Assembly: GCA_902528135.1 (NCBI GenBank)
Contig: CABZRS010000008.1
Span: 1 to 47,787, forward strand
Direction: 5' to 3'
Length of the DNA stretch: 47,787 bases
Source: an uncultured Pelagibacteraceae bacterium
GTDB lineage: Bacteria; Pseudomonadota; Alphaproteobacteria; Pelagibacterales; Pelagibacteraceae
The translations under genes and the position numbers were made by a program. Under the pieces are notes generated by a model that ran no database searches, was not told the origin of the DNA, and worked only from the letters and a program-made list of their open reading frames with translations. This document shows positions 1-9,365 of the stretch, one piece after another (the stretch's first letter is position 1; each line of letters begins with the position of its first letter).

Positions 1-2
1 CA

Positions 3-377
3 TCATCAATAAGTCAAGCAGCTGCTGTTGAAGCTTTAAATGGATCACAAAGTTTTATAAAAAAAAGAGCAAAATCTTTTAGTGACAGAAGAAACTTTGT
101 TGTTAATTATTTAAACAATATCCAAGGAATAACTTGTTTAATGCCAAAGGGTGCCTTTTATGTTTTCCCTAGTTGTAAAGGATTGATCGGAAAAAAAACA
201 AAAATTAAAAATGATACAGATTTCGTTCAAAAGCTTCTTGAAAAAAAAAATGTTGCAGTGGTACAAGGATCTGCTTTTGGATTAGAAGGGTATTTTAGAA
301 TATCTTACGCAACTTCAATGCAAAAATTAAAAGTTGCAATGCAAAGGATTAAGTTATTCTGTGAAAGTTTAAGCTAA
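3..377 (+). CDS. Aspartate/aromatic aminotransferase, C-terminal part (cut by window edge)
   Basis: This is the C-terminal end of a PLP-dependent class I aminotransferase, probably an aspartate aminotransferase. The frame is open from the left edge. It begins with the SISQAAAVEAL stretch typical of the region after the PLP lysine, and continues through MPKGAFYVFP and EGYFRISYATS, where the family's substrate-carboxylate-binding arginine lies. The PLP lysine itself is outside the window, so substrate specificity cannot be judged. Its stop codon overlaps the 3' end of the convergent SDR gene by 9 bases. Any ATG inside this stretch is internal, not a start. Confidence 0.85.
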   Translation, partial: SSISQAAAVEALNGSQSFIKKRAKSFSDRRNFVVNYLNNIQGITCLMPKGAFYVFPSCKGLIGKKTKIKNDTDFVQKLLEKKNVAVVQGSAFGLEGYFRISYATSMQKLKVAMQRIKLFCESLS

Positions 378-1391
378 ATTAAGCTTTATTAATGATTTTG
401 CTGCGTCAATTACTGAAATTTCAGGCTCTATAAATTTCATTTCAAGAATTTCTTCAGCATAAGTTGAGTCTGTTTGCATTCTAAGTCCCAGATCAGGAAC
501 CAAATTTTTTGCACTTGAGTCTATATAACTTATAAGTTTAACCATAAAATTAGGTAATTCTTTTTTAGGAAGCTTTTTTGCATGACTTGGAATATTTTCA
601 GCCATTATTTTTGACAATTCTAGTATAGATCTTACTCCGGAACCAACAATTAATCTTCTACCTTCAGCTTTTTTATTATTTAAAGATAAAACATGTGCTT
701 TGGCAATATCTTTAACATGAGATATCATAACTGAAAATTTTGGAGCCGCCGGGTATTTTCCCTGAAGTAATTGTTTAACATATTCCATTGATGTACAACT
801 TTTCTCATTCAAAAAGTCTCCCAAGACAAAACCAGGGTTGATACATGTGAGTCTATTTTTAATACCTTTACTCTCCATAAGTTCCCAAGCAGCTATTTCG
901 GCTCTGGTTTTAGATACAAAATAATCTGTAGTTTTATCCCATTCTAAGTCTGTCCAATCATTTTCACCAAATGTGTAAGGGTTTGTTCTATTTGGTTTTC
1001 TATACATACAAACTATAGATGACGTTTTTACGATATGTTCTACATCTGCATTTATTCCAGCATTTAAAACTCTCAAAGTTCCATCTTTTGCAGCTGGAGT
1101 AAGTGACTCTCTATCATTTGATACTTTCAATGGAAAAGGAGAGGCAACATGAATAATATATTTACAACCCTTTGCAGCCTCGTTCCAACCTTCATCTTTT
1201 AGTAAATCTAACTCTACAAATGATAATTTTTCTGTTGAAACATCGTTTTCCTCTAATGTTTTTTTAGTTTGTTCAATTGAATTTTTATTTCTCACTGTTC
1301 CTAAAACTTCAACGCCTGAATTTAATAATTCAATTGCTACATGTTTCGCTACAAAACCACTTATTCCAGTTAATAAAACTTTATCAGTCAT
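369..1391 (-). CDS. NAD(P)-dependent epimerase / dihydroflavonol-4-reductase-like extended SDR
   Basis: A 340-residue extended short-chain dehydrogenase/reductase. The N-terminus carries the Rossmann motif GISGFVAKH (residues 9-17). An HVASPF stretch matches the family's (N/H)xA region, and YFVSK supplies the catalytic Tyr-x-x-x-Lys pair. The overall pattern resembles the cinnamoyl-CoA / dihydroflavonol-4-reductase branch, whose members reduce carbonyls with NADPH; the actual substrate cannot be told. It is the last gene of a leftward run trxB - psiE-like - SDR with a 15-base gap to its upstream neighbour, so it is probably co-transcribed. The family call is firm, the function open. Confidence 0.85.
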   Translation of the reverse strand: MTDKVLLTGISGFVAKHVAIELLNSGVEVLGTVRNKNSIEQTKKTLEENDVSTEKLSFVELDLLKDEGWNEAAKGCKYIIHVASPFPLKVSNDRESLTPAAKDGTLRVLNAGINADVEHIVKTSSIVCMYRKPNRTNPYTFGENDWTDLEWDKTTDYFVSKTRAEIAAWELMESKGIKNRLTCINPGFVLGDFLNEKSCTSMEYVKQLLQGKYPAAPKFSVMISHVKDIAKAHVLSLNNKKAEGRRLIVGSGVRSILELSKIMAENIPSHAKKLPKKELPNFMVKLISYIDSSAKNLVPDLGLRMQTDSTYAEEILEMKFIEPEISVIDAAKSLIKLNLA

Positions 1392-1406
1392 TTCTTTGAA
1401 AATTAT

Positions 1407-1787
1407 TTAGTTTTTTTTCTTTTTCTCTAAACCAAATAATGGAGAGTTTCTAAATCTTAAAACAAGGATTGCTATTGCGATTAAAACAATGGCACCTGCT
1501 TCATATAATAATACTTCTGGATTGATTGATTTTCCTTGTAAAATTATAAATCTAGATAGAGCAGTAATTGCAATAAATAATGGAAGAGTTATTTGAATTG
1601 ATTGACTTTCCCAAAATACTCTTACCATAGCTAAAACTTCTAGATATAGAAAAAGTAAAAGCAAATCAGCCAAAGTAACCTTTTGAACAACTATCATTTG
1701 ATATATCTCAATACCAAATGCTATAATTGTAGCAGCAAGTATAATTACCAAAGCTATTAATTGGATTTGTTTTACTATATTTTCCAT
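1407..1787 (-). CDS. PsiE-like four-helix membrane protein
   Basis: A 126-residue membrane protein with about four hydrophobic helices (roughly residues 8-30, 38-58, 64-82 and 92-112) and a basic C-terminal tail (EKKKKN). The central stretch LEVLAMVRVFWES followed by ITALSRFIILQGK matches the pattern of the phosphate-starvation-inducible PsiE family, whose biochemical role is unknown. It sits between trxB (24-base gap) and the SDR gene (15-base gap) in one leftward operon. No Pho box was recognised upstream, so phosphate control is not supported by the sequence. Confidence 0.7.
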   Translation of the reverse strand: MENIVKQIQLIALVIILAATIIAFGIEIYQMIVVQKVTLADLLLLFLYLEVLAMVRVFWESQSIQITLPLFIAITALSRFIILQGKSINPEVLLYEAGAIVLIAIAILVLRFRNSPLFGLEKKKKN

Positions 1788-1811
1788 AGATTACTTATAA
1801 ATGATCTTCAA

Positions 1812-2759
1812 TTAATTTGAAGCTAAATATTTTTCTGCTTCTAAGGCAGCCATACAGCCCATTCCTGCTGCTGTTACTGCTTGTCTAAAAATTTTATCTT
1901 TAACATCTCCGGCAGCATAAACACCTGGAACATTTGTTTCTGTAGAATCACTTTTTGTAATTAGATAACCTGTATTGTCCATTTCTAATTGATCTTTAAA
2001 TAGAGAAGTAGCAGGGTCATGACCAATAGCTATAAATAAACCATCAATTTTTAACTCTGATATTTCATTAGTTTTAATATTTTTAATTTTTAAGCCTTTT
2101 ACATTTTTTGGTTCTTCATCACCAATTACTTCTTCAACAACTGAGTCCCAGATAATCTCAATTTTATTGTTTTCCATTAATTTTTTTTGCAAAAGTTTTT
2201 CTGCTCTCAGTTCATTTCTTCTGTGAATTAACTGTACTTTTGATGCAAATTTTGTAAGAAACATTGCCTCTTCAACTGCTGCATTTCCACCTCCAACTAC
2301 AGCCACTGTTTTATCTTTAAAAAAGAAACCATCACATGTTGCACATGCCGAAACTCCAAATCCTTTAAATTTTTCTTCAGATTCAATGTTTAACCATCTT
2401 GCTTGAGCACCTGTTGAAATTATAATTGAGTCTGCGGTATATTTTTGTCCACCATCTCCGATTGCTTCAAAAGGTTTAGATTTTAAATTAACTGATTGAA
2501 TATGATCTTCAACTAAATCTGTTCCTACTGCTCTTGCTTGCTCTCTCATTTGTTCCATTAACCATGGTCCTTGTATAACATCAGCAAAGCCTGGATAGTT
2601 TTCGACATCAGTCGTAATTGTTAGTTGACCACCTGGCTGCATACCTGCAACTAACATTGGTTTTAGCATAGCTCTTGCAGCATAAACTGCAGCAGTGTAG
2701 CCCGCTGGACCAGATCCAATTATTAACACTTTTGTATGTTTAGTTTGTTTTTCACTCAT
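1812..2759 (-). CDS. trxB: Thioredoxin-disulfide reductase
   Basis: A 315-residue low-molecular-weight thioredoxin reductase: a homodimeric cytoplasmic flavoenzyme that passes electrons from NADPH through FAD and a redox disulfide to thioredoxin. Visible motifs are the FAD-binding GSGPAG (residues 15-20), the redox-active CATC (C139 and C142) inside SACATCDGFFF, the NADPH-binding GGGNAA, and the C-terminal FAD motif with AAGDV. Length is normal. The ATG start lies only 20 bases from the divergent ATG of the next gene, with a shared palindromic -10 element between them and no Shine-Dalgarno sequence, suggesting a leaderless mRNA. Confidence 0.96.
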   Translation of the reverse strand: MSEKQTKHTKVLIIGSGPAGYTAAVYAARAMLKPMLVAGMQPGGQLTITTDVENYPGFADVIQGPWLMEQMREQARAVGTDLVEDHIQSVNLKSKPFEAIGDGGQKYTADSIIISTGAQARWLNIESEEKFKGFGVSACATCDGFFFKDKTVAVVGGGNAAVEEAMFLTKFASKVQLIHRRNELRAEKLLQKKLMENNKIEIIWDSVVEEVIGDEEPKNVKGLKIKNIKTNEISELKIDGLFIAIGHDPATSLFKDQLEMDNTGYLITKSDSTETNVPGVYAAGDVKDKIFRQAVTAAGMGCMAALEAEKYLASN

Positions 2760-2765
2760 AGAGGT

Positions 2766-2773
2766 CTATATAG
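2766..2773. promoter_or_regulatory. Palindromic shared -10 element, divergent trxB / ELM1-family promoters
   Basis: The octamer CTATATAG is its own reverse complement and reads as a TATATA-type -10 hexamer in both directions. The A of the rightward ATG (2780) and the A of the leftward ATG (2759) are each exactly 10.5 bases from its centre, so transcription starting about 7 bases downstream would begin on the start codon on both sides. The -35 regions are weak. The promoter role is inferred from position and sequence only. Confidence 0.5.
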
Positions 2774-2779
2774 TTAATA

Positions 2780-3724
2780 ATGAGCAAATTAAAAGGTATT
2801 TTATTGACCGAAGGTATGCATGGCATGTTGAGCCAAGTTGAAGGCTTAGCTAAAGCTTTAGATATAGATTTTACTCACCATAAGGTTGAACTAAATAATT
2901 TGTGGAAGTTAATTCCATCAAAATTTACGCCAATTTCTCAAAGTGTTTATAAAAAAATAAATCACTCAGATTATGATTTAATAATATCTTGTGGCCGAAA
3001 AAGTATAATTCCATCTATCCATTTAAAAAGTGTTTCAAACAAAAAAGTTTTTAATATTCATATTCAAGATCCGAAAATAAACTTTAATTACTTTGATTTT
3101 ATAGTAGCCCCAGAGCATGATGGAATTAACGGATCCAATGTAATCACTACAAAAGGTGCTCTCCATTATCTTACAGAAAATGAAATAGTTGAGAATAAAG
3201 ATTATTTAAACTCTTTTTTAAAAAAAGACGATAGAAAAATCTGGTGTTTAATAATGGGTGGTCCCACAAAATACTATGATTATTCAACTAAAAATATGAA
3301 ACATATTTTTTCAATCTTTTACAAACTTTTGAAAAAACATGAATTCCAACTTGTTGTGATACCATCAATGAGAACTCCACTAAATACTATTCACTATGCA
3401 AAAGAATTTTTTGGTGAAAATCATACCGTTATAATGAACGTTGATAAAAAAGCTTACTTATCAGCCTTAGCTATTTCTGAAAATATTGTCGTAACATGTG
3501 ACTCTAGTTCAATGATTTCAGAAGCTGCATTAACTGGGAAACCAGTATTTATTGCAAATATTTTGCCTAGAAAAAATGATATAAGATTCCAAAGATTTAG
3601 AAATTTATTTAGAGAATTAAATATCACTAGAAACTTTGGGGAAGATATGGAAAATTGGACCTATCAAAAGCTTGATGAAACTAATAGAGTAGCTAAAATC
3701 ATTAAAGAGAGAATAAGCAACTAA
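2780..3724 (+). CDS. ELM1/GtrOC1-family putative glycosyltransferase-like protein
   Basis: A 314-residue protein resembling the ELM1 family, known from the plant mitochondrial fission factor and common in alphaproteobacteria with no settled bacterial function. Typical features are the N-terminal LTEGMHGMLSQVEGLAKAL, CGRKS near residue 72, IHIQDP near residue 96, and a C-terminal half with a GT-B-like look (IMGGPTKYY; VTCDSSSMISEAALTGKPVF). The SSSMISEA stretch resembles nucleotide-sugar-binding segments of GT-B enzymes. The start ATG lies immediately after a -10 element. Its stop overlaps the next ATG (TAATG), so translation of the two genes is probably coupled. Confidence 0.75.
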   Translation: MSKLKGILLTEGMHGMLSQVEGLAKALDIDFTHHKVELNNLWKLIPSKFTPISQSVYKKINHSDYDLIISCGRKSIIPSIHLKSVSNKKVFNIHIQDPKINFNYFDFIVAPEHDGINGSNVITTKGALHYLTENEIVENKDYLNSFLKKDDRKIWCLIMGGPTKYYDYSTKNMKHIFSIFYKLLKKHEFQLVVIPSMRTPLNTIHYAKEFFGENHTVIMNVDKKAYLSALAISENIVVTCDSSSMISEAALTGKPVFIANILPRKNDIRFQRFRNLFRELNITRNFGEDMENWTYQKLDETNRVAKIIKERISN

Positions 3725-4386
3725 TGTCTTATTTAAATTCAATACTTAATTACTCAAAAAAATTTGATAGTCCATTCGCACATTGGGAATTAAATAAACC
3801 TCTCACAGACGAACAAATAAATGAGATAGTTGGGGCTGATATCACTGATCCTGCAAAACATAATCTTAATTATGATGGTACTAGAGCTATAGATGGAGGA
3901 GAGGGGAAATTTAGAGAGGGCATCTCAGACGGTGGAAAAGCTTTAAAATTTAGATGTTTTATTACAAAAAAAAATTCTGATGAATTCCCGGGACTTACAA
4001 ACCTAATTAAAGAACTTCAAAGTAAAAAAACACATCAAAAAATATCTGAATTAATAAATAAAGATTTATCAAATTCCTATGTACGAGTTGAAGTAATTTG
4101 TGATCGGGAAGGGTTTTGGTTAAAACCCCATTGCGATATTAAAGAAAAACTTATGTCATGCTTATTATTTGTTAATAAACATAATGAAAGTGAGGATTTA
4201 GGAACTGATTTTTATGATAGTAATTTAAAATTAATAAAAACATTGCCTTATAAAGATAATTATGGATATTTTTTTTCTAGTGGGCCCGATACTTGGCATG
4301 GAATGGAAAAAAAAGAAATAGTTAAAGAGAGAAGATGTTTACAAGTAAATTATGTTACTTTTGAAACTGATTGGAAAGTTGATTAA
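3724..4386 (+). CDS. 2OG-Fe(II) oxygenase-like protein
   Basis: A 220-residue protein with the residues expected of an Fe(II)/2-oxoglutarate dioxygenase: H136-x-D138 in KPHCDIKEK, a distal histidine at H192 in DTWHGMEKK, and an arginine at 203/204 ([10 protein letters not shown]) suited to binding the 2-oxoglutarate carboxylate. The spacing, with the histidine about 55 residues after HxD and the arginine 11-12 residues later, fits the double-stranded beta-helix fold. The substrate is unknown. It starts on the TAATG overlap with the ELM1-family gene, hinting at a joint role, possibly in surface glycan or small-molecule modification. Its stop shares the TTAA palindrome with carB's stop. Confidence 0.65.
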   Translation: MSYLNSILNYSKKFDSPFAHWELNKPLTDEQINEIVGADITDPAKHNLNYDGTRAIDGGEGKFREGISDGGKALKFRCFITKKNSDEFPGLTNLIKELQSKKTHQKISELINKDLSNSYVRVEVICDREGFWLKPHCDIKEKLMSCLLFVNKHNESEDLGTDFYDSNLKLIKTLPYKDNYGYFFSSGPDTWHGMEKKEIVKERRCLQVNYVTFETDWKVD

Positions 4387-7300
4387 TTTTCTTGCAGAGA
4401 TTTGACTCTAAGTTTTTTTGTCTTAAGAGAGTTGATGGCCTCTAAAAAAGAATAAGCAGTTGACATATTAGTACAATAAGGAATTTTATTTGCTAAAGTT
4501 CCTCTTCTTAAAGCCAATGCATCATTAATTCTGCTTTCACTATTTCCACCGCCTGTATTTATAACTAAAGCAATTTTTTTTGAATTTAAAACATCAACTA
4601 TATGTGGTTTACCACTACTTACTTTGTTGATTTTTCTACATTTCATTCCATTTTTTTTTAAGATATCTGTTGTTCCTTTGGTAGCAGATAAAGTAAATCC
4701 AAGTTTTATAAGTCTTTGAGCGACACCAACAATTTCTTGTTTGTGAGAGTCTTTTACAGATAAAAATGCTAGACCTTTAGTAGGAAGAGAGTTTGCTGCT
4801 GCAATTTGACTTTTGGCAATAGCCATTCCAAAATCATCATCAAATCCCATCACTTCACCTGTTGATTTCATCTCTGGTCCAAGCAATAGATCACTGTCTG
4901 GGAATTTGTTAAATGGAAACACAGCCTCTTTAACAGCAAATTTTTTGTTGGTTCTATATTTTAATTTATATTTTGAAAGTTTTTCACCTGCCATTATTCT
5001 TGATGCAATTTTGGCCAATTGTATCCCATTAGCTTTCGATACAAATGGAACTGTCCTACTAGCCCTTGGATTTACTTCTATAACAAATATCTCATCTTTT
5101 TTAATTGCAAATTGAATATTTAAAAGCCCTTTAACTTTTAACGCTAATGCTAATTTTCTAGTTTGAACTTTAATCTCTTTTAAAAGATTATCTTTGATGG
5201 AAACTGGAGGCAAACAACAAGCTGAATCCCCAGAATGTACTCCTGCTTCTTCTATATGCTGCATGATACCAGCAACATAAACATCTTTACCATCTGAGAT
5301 AGCGTCTACATCTACTTCCATTGCATGATCTATAAATTTATCAATTAAAATTGGATTATATTCCGAAGCTTTAAAAGCCTCATTAATAAGCTTTTTAAGC
5401 TGGCTTTTATCATGAACAATTTCCATTGCTCTTCCACCTAAAACATATGAAGGTCTTACGACAACAGGTAGTCCAATTTTTTCACTTATTTTAATTGCTT
5501 GATCAAATTTGTTAGCAATTCCGCTTTCTGCTTGTTTTAAATTTAATTTAATCAATAGATCTCTAAATCTATCTCTGTCTTCTGCAAGATCAATTGAAGT
5601 ATATTGAGTACCAAGTATGGGTAATTTATTGTCATGCAAAAATTTAGCTAATTTGATTGGAGTCTGGCCCCCAAATTGTGCGATAACACCTATTAGATTG
5701 CCTTTAGATCTTTCTTTAAGAATAATATTTTGAACAAACTCTTCAACAAGTGGTTCAAAATAAAGCCTATCGCTTGTGTCGTAGTCAGTTGAAACTGTTT
5801 CGGGATTACAATTAATCATTATTGTTTCAAATCCAGCTTCTTTCAATGAAAAGCTTGCCTGACAACAGCAATAATCAAATTCTATTCCTTGTCCAATTCT
5901 ATTTGGACCTCCTCCAAGAATTATTATTTTTTTCTTATTGCTGGGATCTGCCTCGCACTCAGAATTTAGTGAAAAATTTCTTTGGTATGTTGAATACATA
6001 TATGGAGTAAAAGATTTAAATTCTGCTGCACAAGTGTCCACTTTTTTAAATACTGGTAAAACCTTTAATGCAACCCTTTTAGATCTGACTATTTGTTCTT
6101 TAATTCCAGTGATTTTTGACAACTTTTTATCTGAAAAGCCAATTGATTTTATTCTGTTAAATTCATTATATGTTTTAGGAATTCCTCTATTCTTTAAATT
6201 CTTTTCTTCGTCTACAAGATCCTTAATTTGATTTAGGAACCAAGGATCAACGCTCGACAATTTGTAAATTTTGTTTAATGATATATTTTTTCTAAAAGCT
6301 TCGGCAATCAATATTAGTCTATTCGGAATATTAATCTTTAAATTTTTTAAAATATCTTTTTTTGAGTAATTAAAAATATTATCTAATCCAGATAATCCAG
6401 TTTCAAGTGATACCAATGCTTTTTGAAAAGATTCTTTGAAATTTCTTCCAATTGCCATTGCTTCACCCACAGACCTCATTGATGTTCCTAGTACTGCTTT
6501 AGTGTCAGAAAACTTTTCGAATGTAAATCTAGGTATTTTTGTAACTACATAATCAATTGTCGGTTCAAATGATGCTGGAGTTACTTTTGTTATTTCATTT
6601 TTTAACTCATCCAAAGTATATCCTACTGCAAGTTTTGCTGCTACCTTTGCAATTGGGAAACCAGTTGCTTTTGATGCAAGCGCAGAGGACCTTGATACTC
6701 TTGGATTCATTTCTATTATAACCATTCTCCCATTCTTTGGGTTTATAGCAAATTGCACATTTGATCCTCCCGTCTCAACTCCAATTTTTCTTAAGCAGGC
6801 AATAGATGCATTCCTCATGACCTGGTATTCTTTATCTGTTAAGGTTAATGCTGGAGCAACTGTGATAGAGTCTCCAGTATGTATTCCCATTGGATCCACA
6901 TTCTCTATTGAGCAGATTATTATACAGTTATCTTTTTTATCTCTGACAACTTCCATCTCAAATTCTTTCCAACCTTCTAAAGACTCCTCAATTAAAACTT
7001 GATTTTGAGGAGATTCATTTATCCCAGTTTTGACAAGTTTGTAGAAATCTTTCTTATTTTTCGCAATTCCTCCACCTAAGCCACCTAATGTAAAAGAAGG
7101 TCTTATAATTGCTGGTAAACCAATTTCTTTTAAACATTTAAATGCATCTTTAAAATTATTTAAGATCTTTGATCTGGGTAGATCTAAACCAATATCAGAC
7201 ATATTTTTTCTAAATTTTTTACGATCTTCAGCATTTTCTATTGCTTTGGACTTTGCACCTATCAATTCAATTTTGTATTTCTTTAGTAATCCGTTTTTTT

Positions 7301-7607
7301 CTGCACTTATCGCTAAATTTAATGCGGTCTGCCCTCCCATTGTTGGTAAAATTGCATTAGGTTTTTCTTTTTTAATAACTTCTTCTAAAACCTGAATTGT
7401 GATGGGTTCAATATAGGTTTTATCAGCAACTCCAGGGTCAGTCATAATAGTTGCAGGATTTGAATTTATTAAAACTACCTCAAAACCCTCATCTTTAAGA
7501 GCCTTACACGCTTGTGTACCTGAATAATCAAATTCACATGCTTGTCCAATTATTATTGGACCCGCTCCAATAACCAGTATTTTTTTAATGTCTTTTCTTT
7601 TTGGCAT
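4383..7607 (-). CDS. carB: Carbamoyl-phosphate synthase, large subunit
   Basis: A 1074-residue protein of full family length. It uses two ATP-grasp halves to make carbamoyl phosphate from bicarbonate, ammonia delivered by CarA, and two ATP, feeding pyrimidine and arginine synthesis. The N-terminal half begins with [19 protein letters not shown] and the second half repeats this as [17 protein letters not shown] near residue 560, the hallmark of the internal duplication. The region from about residue 940 on matches the MGS-like regulatory domain. carB starts 23 bases before carA ends, so the subunits are translationally coupled. Confidence 0.97.
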   Translation of the reverse strand: MPKRKDIKKILVIGAGPIIIGQACEFDYSGTQACKALKDEGFEVVLINSNPATIMTDPGVADKTYIEPITIQVLEEVIKKEKPNAILPTMGGQTALNLAISAEKNGLLKKYKIELIGAKSKAIENAEDRKKFRKNMSDIGLDLPRSKILNNFKDAFKCLKEIGLPAIIRPSFTLGGLGGGIAKNKKDFYKLVKTGINESPQNQVLIEESLEGWKEFEMEVVRDKKDNCIIICSIENVDPMGIHTGDSITVAPALTLTDKEYQVMRNASIACLRKIGVETGGSNVQFAINPKNGRMVIIEMNPRVSRSSALASKATGFPIAKVAAKLAVGYTLDELKNEITKVTPASFEPTIDYVVTKIPRFTFEKFSDTKAVLGTSMRSVGEAMAIGRNFKESFQKALVSLETGLSGLDNIFNYSKKDILKNLKINIPNRLILIAEAFRKNISLNKIYKLSSVDPWFLNQIKDLVDEEKNLKNRGIPKTYNEFNRIKSIGFSDKKLSKITGIKEQIVRSKRVALKVLPVFKKVDTCAAEFKSFTPYMYSTYQRNFSLNSECEADPSNKKKIIILGGGPNRIGQGIEFDYCCCQASFSLKEAGFETIMINCNPETVSTDYDTSDRLYFEPLVEEFVQNIILKERSKGNLIGVIAQFGGQTPIKLAKFLHDNKLPILGTQYTSIDLAEDRDRFRDLLIKLNLKQAESGIANKFDQAIKISEKIGLPVVVRPSYVLGGRAMEIVHDKSQLKKLINEAFKASEYNPILIDKFIDHAMEVDVDAISDGKDVYVAGIMQHIEEAGVHSGDSACCLPPVSIKDNLLKEIKVQTRKLALALKVKGLLNIQFAIKKDEIFVIEVNPRASRTVPFVSKANGIQLAKIASRIMAGEKLSKYKLKYRTNKKFAVKEAVFPFNKFPDSDLLLGPEMKSTGEVMGFDDDFGMAIAKSQIAAANSLPTKGLAFLSVKDSHKQEIVGVAQRLIKLGFTLSATKGTTDILKKNGMKCRKINKVSSGKPHIVDVLNSKKIALVINTGGGNSESRINDALALRRGTLANKIPYCTNMSTAYSFLEAINSLKTKKLRVKSLQEN

Positions 7608-8777
7608 GTTTTTTTACATCTTGAATAAAGTTGTTGAATAAATATTGACTATCTTGTGGTCCAGGATTTGCCTCTGGATGATATTGAACAGAAAATACAG
7701 GTTTGTTTTTTAATCTTATCCCTTCAATAGTATCATCAAAAAGTGATTTGTGAGTAATTTGAATATTTTTAGAAAGGCTTTTTTCTATAACAACAAAACC
7801 ATGATTTTGACTTGTAATCTCAACTGAATTATTAATTAAATTTTTAACTGGATGATTGGCACCTCTATGACCCAATTTCATTTTTTTGTTTGAGCATTTA
7901 AGGCTAAAGCTAATATTTGATGTCCAAGGCAAATTCCAAATATAGGCAAATTTAATTTGATTAATTTTTGAACAGTCTTAATCGCATATCTTCCAGTCGC
8001 TGCTGGATCTCCAGGTCCATTTGATAAAAAAATACCATCTGGTTTTAATTTCACAATTTCAGCAGCAGTTGATTTACAAGATACTACTTTTACTTCACAA
8101 CTAAAATCAGAAAAATATCTTAAAATATTTTTCTTTATTCCATAATCAATTGCTACAATTTTAAATTTTGTTTTAGTATTTTTTTCATACCCAACTTCCT
8201 TTTTCCATGTTTTAAAACCTTTCCATATATAGTTTTTTTTTGTTGATACTTCTTTTGCAAGATCTAGCCCATTTAAACCAGGCCATTTAACTGACATATT
8301 AGTTAGTTTTTTGATGTTGAACTTCCCGTTTTTATTATTTGAAATAGTACCTTTTGGAGCCCCTTTATCTCTAATAAAGTTTGTTAGGCTTCTGGTGTCT
8401 AAACCGGTTAGTCCAACAATTTTGTTTTTCTTTAGCCATTCATTTAAAGTCTTTAAAGCTCTATAATTTGATGGAGATGTTATTTCAGAGTTGAATATTG
8501 CACCTTTTGTCCAGACCTTATCAGACTCTAAGTCTTCATTATTAGTTCCAACATTTCCAATATGAGGAAATGTAAAATTTATTATTTGTCCAGCATAAGA
8601 TGGGTCTGATATAATTTCCTGATATCCTGTTAAAGATGTATTAAAACAAACTTCTCCAGTTGAAGTTCCCTGGTATCCAAGGCCAATACCTCTAAAAACT
8701 AGCTTATTGTGCAGAACTAAAATACCTGTGGGAAATTGATGTTTAATTGCAATTTTATTTTTTTGTTTTTTGTTCAA
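7585..8777 (-). CDS. carA: Carbamoyl-phosphate synthase, small (glutaminase) subunit, interrupted by a frameshift
   Basis: CarA hydrolyses glutamine and channels ammonia to CarB. The gene is in two frames. The upstream part (8777 to 7878, 299 residues) carries the catalytic cysteine C283 in GICLGHQ and stops at TGA right after NAQTKK. The downstream part continues in the -1 frame as [13 protein letters not shown] and contains the YHPE histidine-glutamate pair. Joined at the A7 run (7881-7887) they give about 397 residues, a normal CarA. Unjoined, the catalytic triad is split. The only start is TTG, directly after an in-frame TAA. Explanations include -1 ribosomal frameshifting, transcript slippage, a true mutation or a base-calling error. 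Identity is certain, functional state is not. Confidence 0.9.
7881..7887 (-). other. A-AAA-AAA slippery heptamer at the carA frame break
   Basis: On the coding strand the zero-frame codons are ACA AAA AAA TGA, so seven adenines sit in the X-XXY-YYZ register of a classical -1 slippery site, with a UGA stop immediately after. A slip back by one base reads AUG next and continues into the rest of CarA. No Shine-Dalgarno-like stimulator upstream or obvious hairpin downstream was recognised, so the site is suggestive only. Confidence 0.6.
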
Positions 8778-8798
8778 TTACAACTCATGAGTTAAAGG

Positions 8799-8827
8799 TC
8801 TATACAATAAAACCTTTTTTTGCGCAA
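8799..8827 (-). promoter_or_regulatory. Candidate sigma-70 promoter of carA-carB
   Basis: Read leftward, TTGCGC (8822-8827) and TATAGA (8799-8804) are separated by exactly 17 bases. Transcription would start near 8792, giving a leader of about 15 bases before the TTG start of carA. No PyrR- or attenuator-like structure fits in such a short leader. Confidence 0.5.
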
Positions 8828-8867
8828 CACATCTAATGTATATTTTGTAAAAAATTTATTTTTCTTT

Positions 8868-8895
8868 TTGAAGAATATTCTTAATACGCTAAAAT
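8868..8895 (+). promoter_or_regulatory. Candidate promoter of yqeY-dnaG-rpoD
   Basis: TTGAAG (8868-8873) and TAAAAT (8890-8895) are 16 bases apart. The -10 ends only 5 bases before the ATG at 8901, so the transcript would begin at or next to the start codon. In DNA this AT-rich a chance match is possible. Confidence 0.4.
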
Positions 8896-8900
8896 TAAAT

Positions 8901-9365
8901 ATGTCACTAAGAGAAAGTATAGAGTCAGACTACAAAACAGCTTTAAAAGCAAAAGATAAAAATAAAATATCAACTTACAGGTTAATAATATCTGGGATTA
9001 AGGATTTAGATATTAACAATAGATCCAGGTCAGAAAAAAAGGAAACAGATGATGAGGATATTAAGAAGCTATTAAAAAAAATGATTAAACAACGAAGCGA
9101 ATCAATTGATTTATATAAAAAAAATAATCGTAAGGATCTCCAGGATATAGAAGAACAAGAAGTGGGAGTAATTAGTCAATATTTACCTAAACAAATTAGC
9201 GAGGAGGATACTAAGAAAATTTGTGAAGAAGCAATTAAATCAACAGGCGCAAACTCAATAAAAGACATGGGAAAAGTTATGGGTGAGCTAAAGAAAAAAA
9301 ATAAAGATATTATTGATTTTTCCAAAGCAGGAGCAATTATAAAAGAATTATTAAATCAAAAATGA
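8901..9365 (+). CDS. GatB/YqeY domain protein
   Basis: A 154-residue YqeY-type protein, related to the tail domain of the GatB amidotransferase subunit; its role is unclear but probably tRNA-linked. Visible are the N-terminal LRESIESDYKTALKAKDK, KMIKQRSESIDLYKKNNR, and IEEQEVGVISQYLPKQ, followed by the small helical tail KDMGKVMGELKKK. I chose the ATG at 8901 (MSLRESIES) because it matches the usual start; the open frame extends upstream to a TTG at 8820 that would add unconserved residues. It overlaps dnaG by ATGA. A yqeY-dnaG-rpoD order next to divergent carA is familiar in alphaproteobacteria. Confidence 0.88.
   Translation: MSLRESIESDYKTALKAKDKNKISTYRLIISGIKDLDINNRSRSEKKETDDEDIKKLLKKMIKQRSESIDLYKKNNRKDLQDIEEQEVGVISQYLPKQISEEDTKKICEEAIKSTGANSIKDMGKVMGELKKKNKDIIDFSKAGAIIKELLNQK

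Noticed and set aside
4813-7002. Several open frames on the + strand opposite carB (for example 4813-5115, 5938-6231)
   Set aside because: They lie wholly inside the well-conserved carB and have no recognisable domains; they are antisense shadows.
7585-8777. Calling carA a plain pseudogene
   Set aside because: Both halves are well conserved, there is a single lesion, and it sits on a perfect slippery site; recoding or a sequencing artefact is at least as likely.
8820-8900. Upstream TTG start for the yqeY gene
   Set aside because: It adds unconserved residues and would overlap the predicted promoter; ATG 8901 gives the usual YqeY N-terminus.
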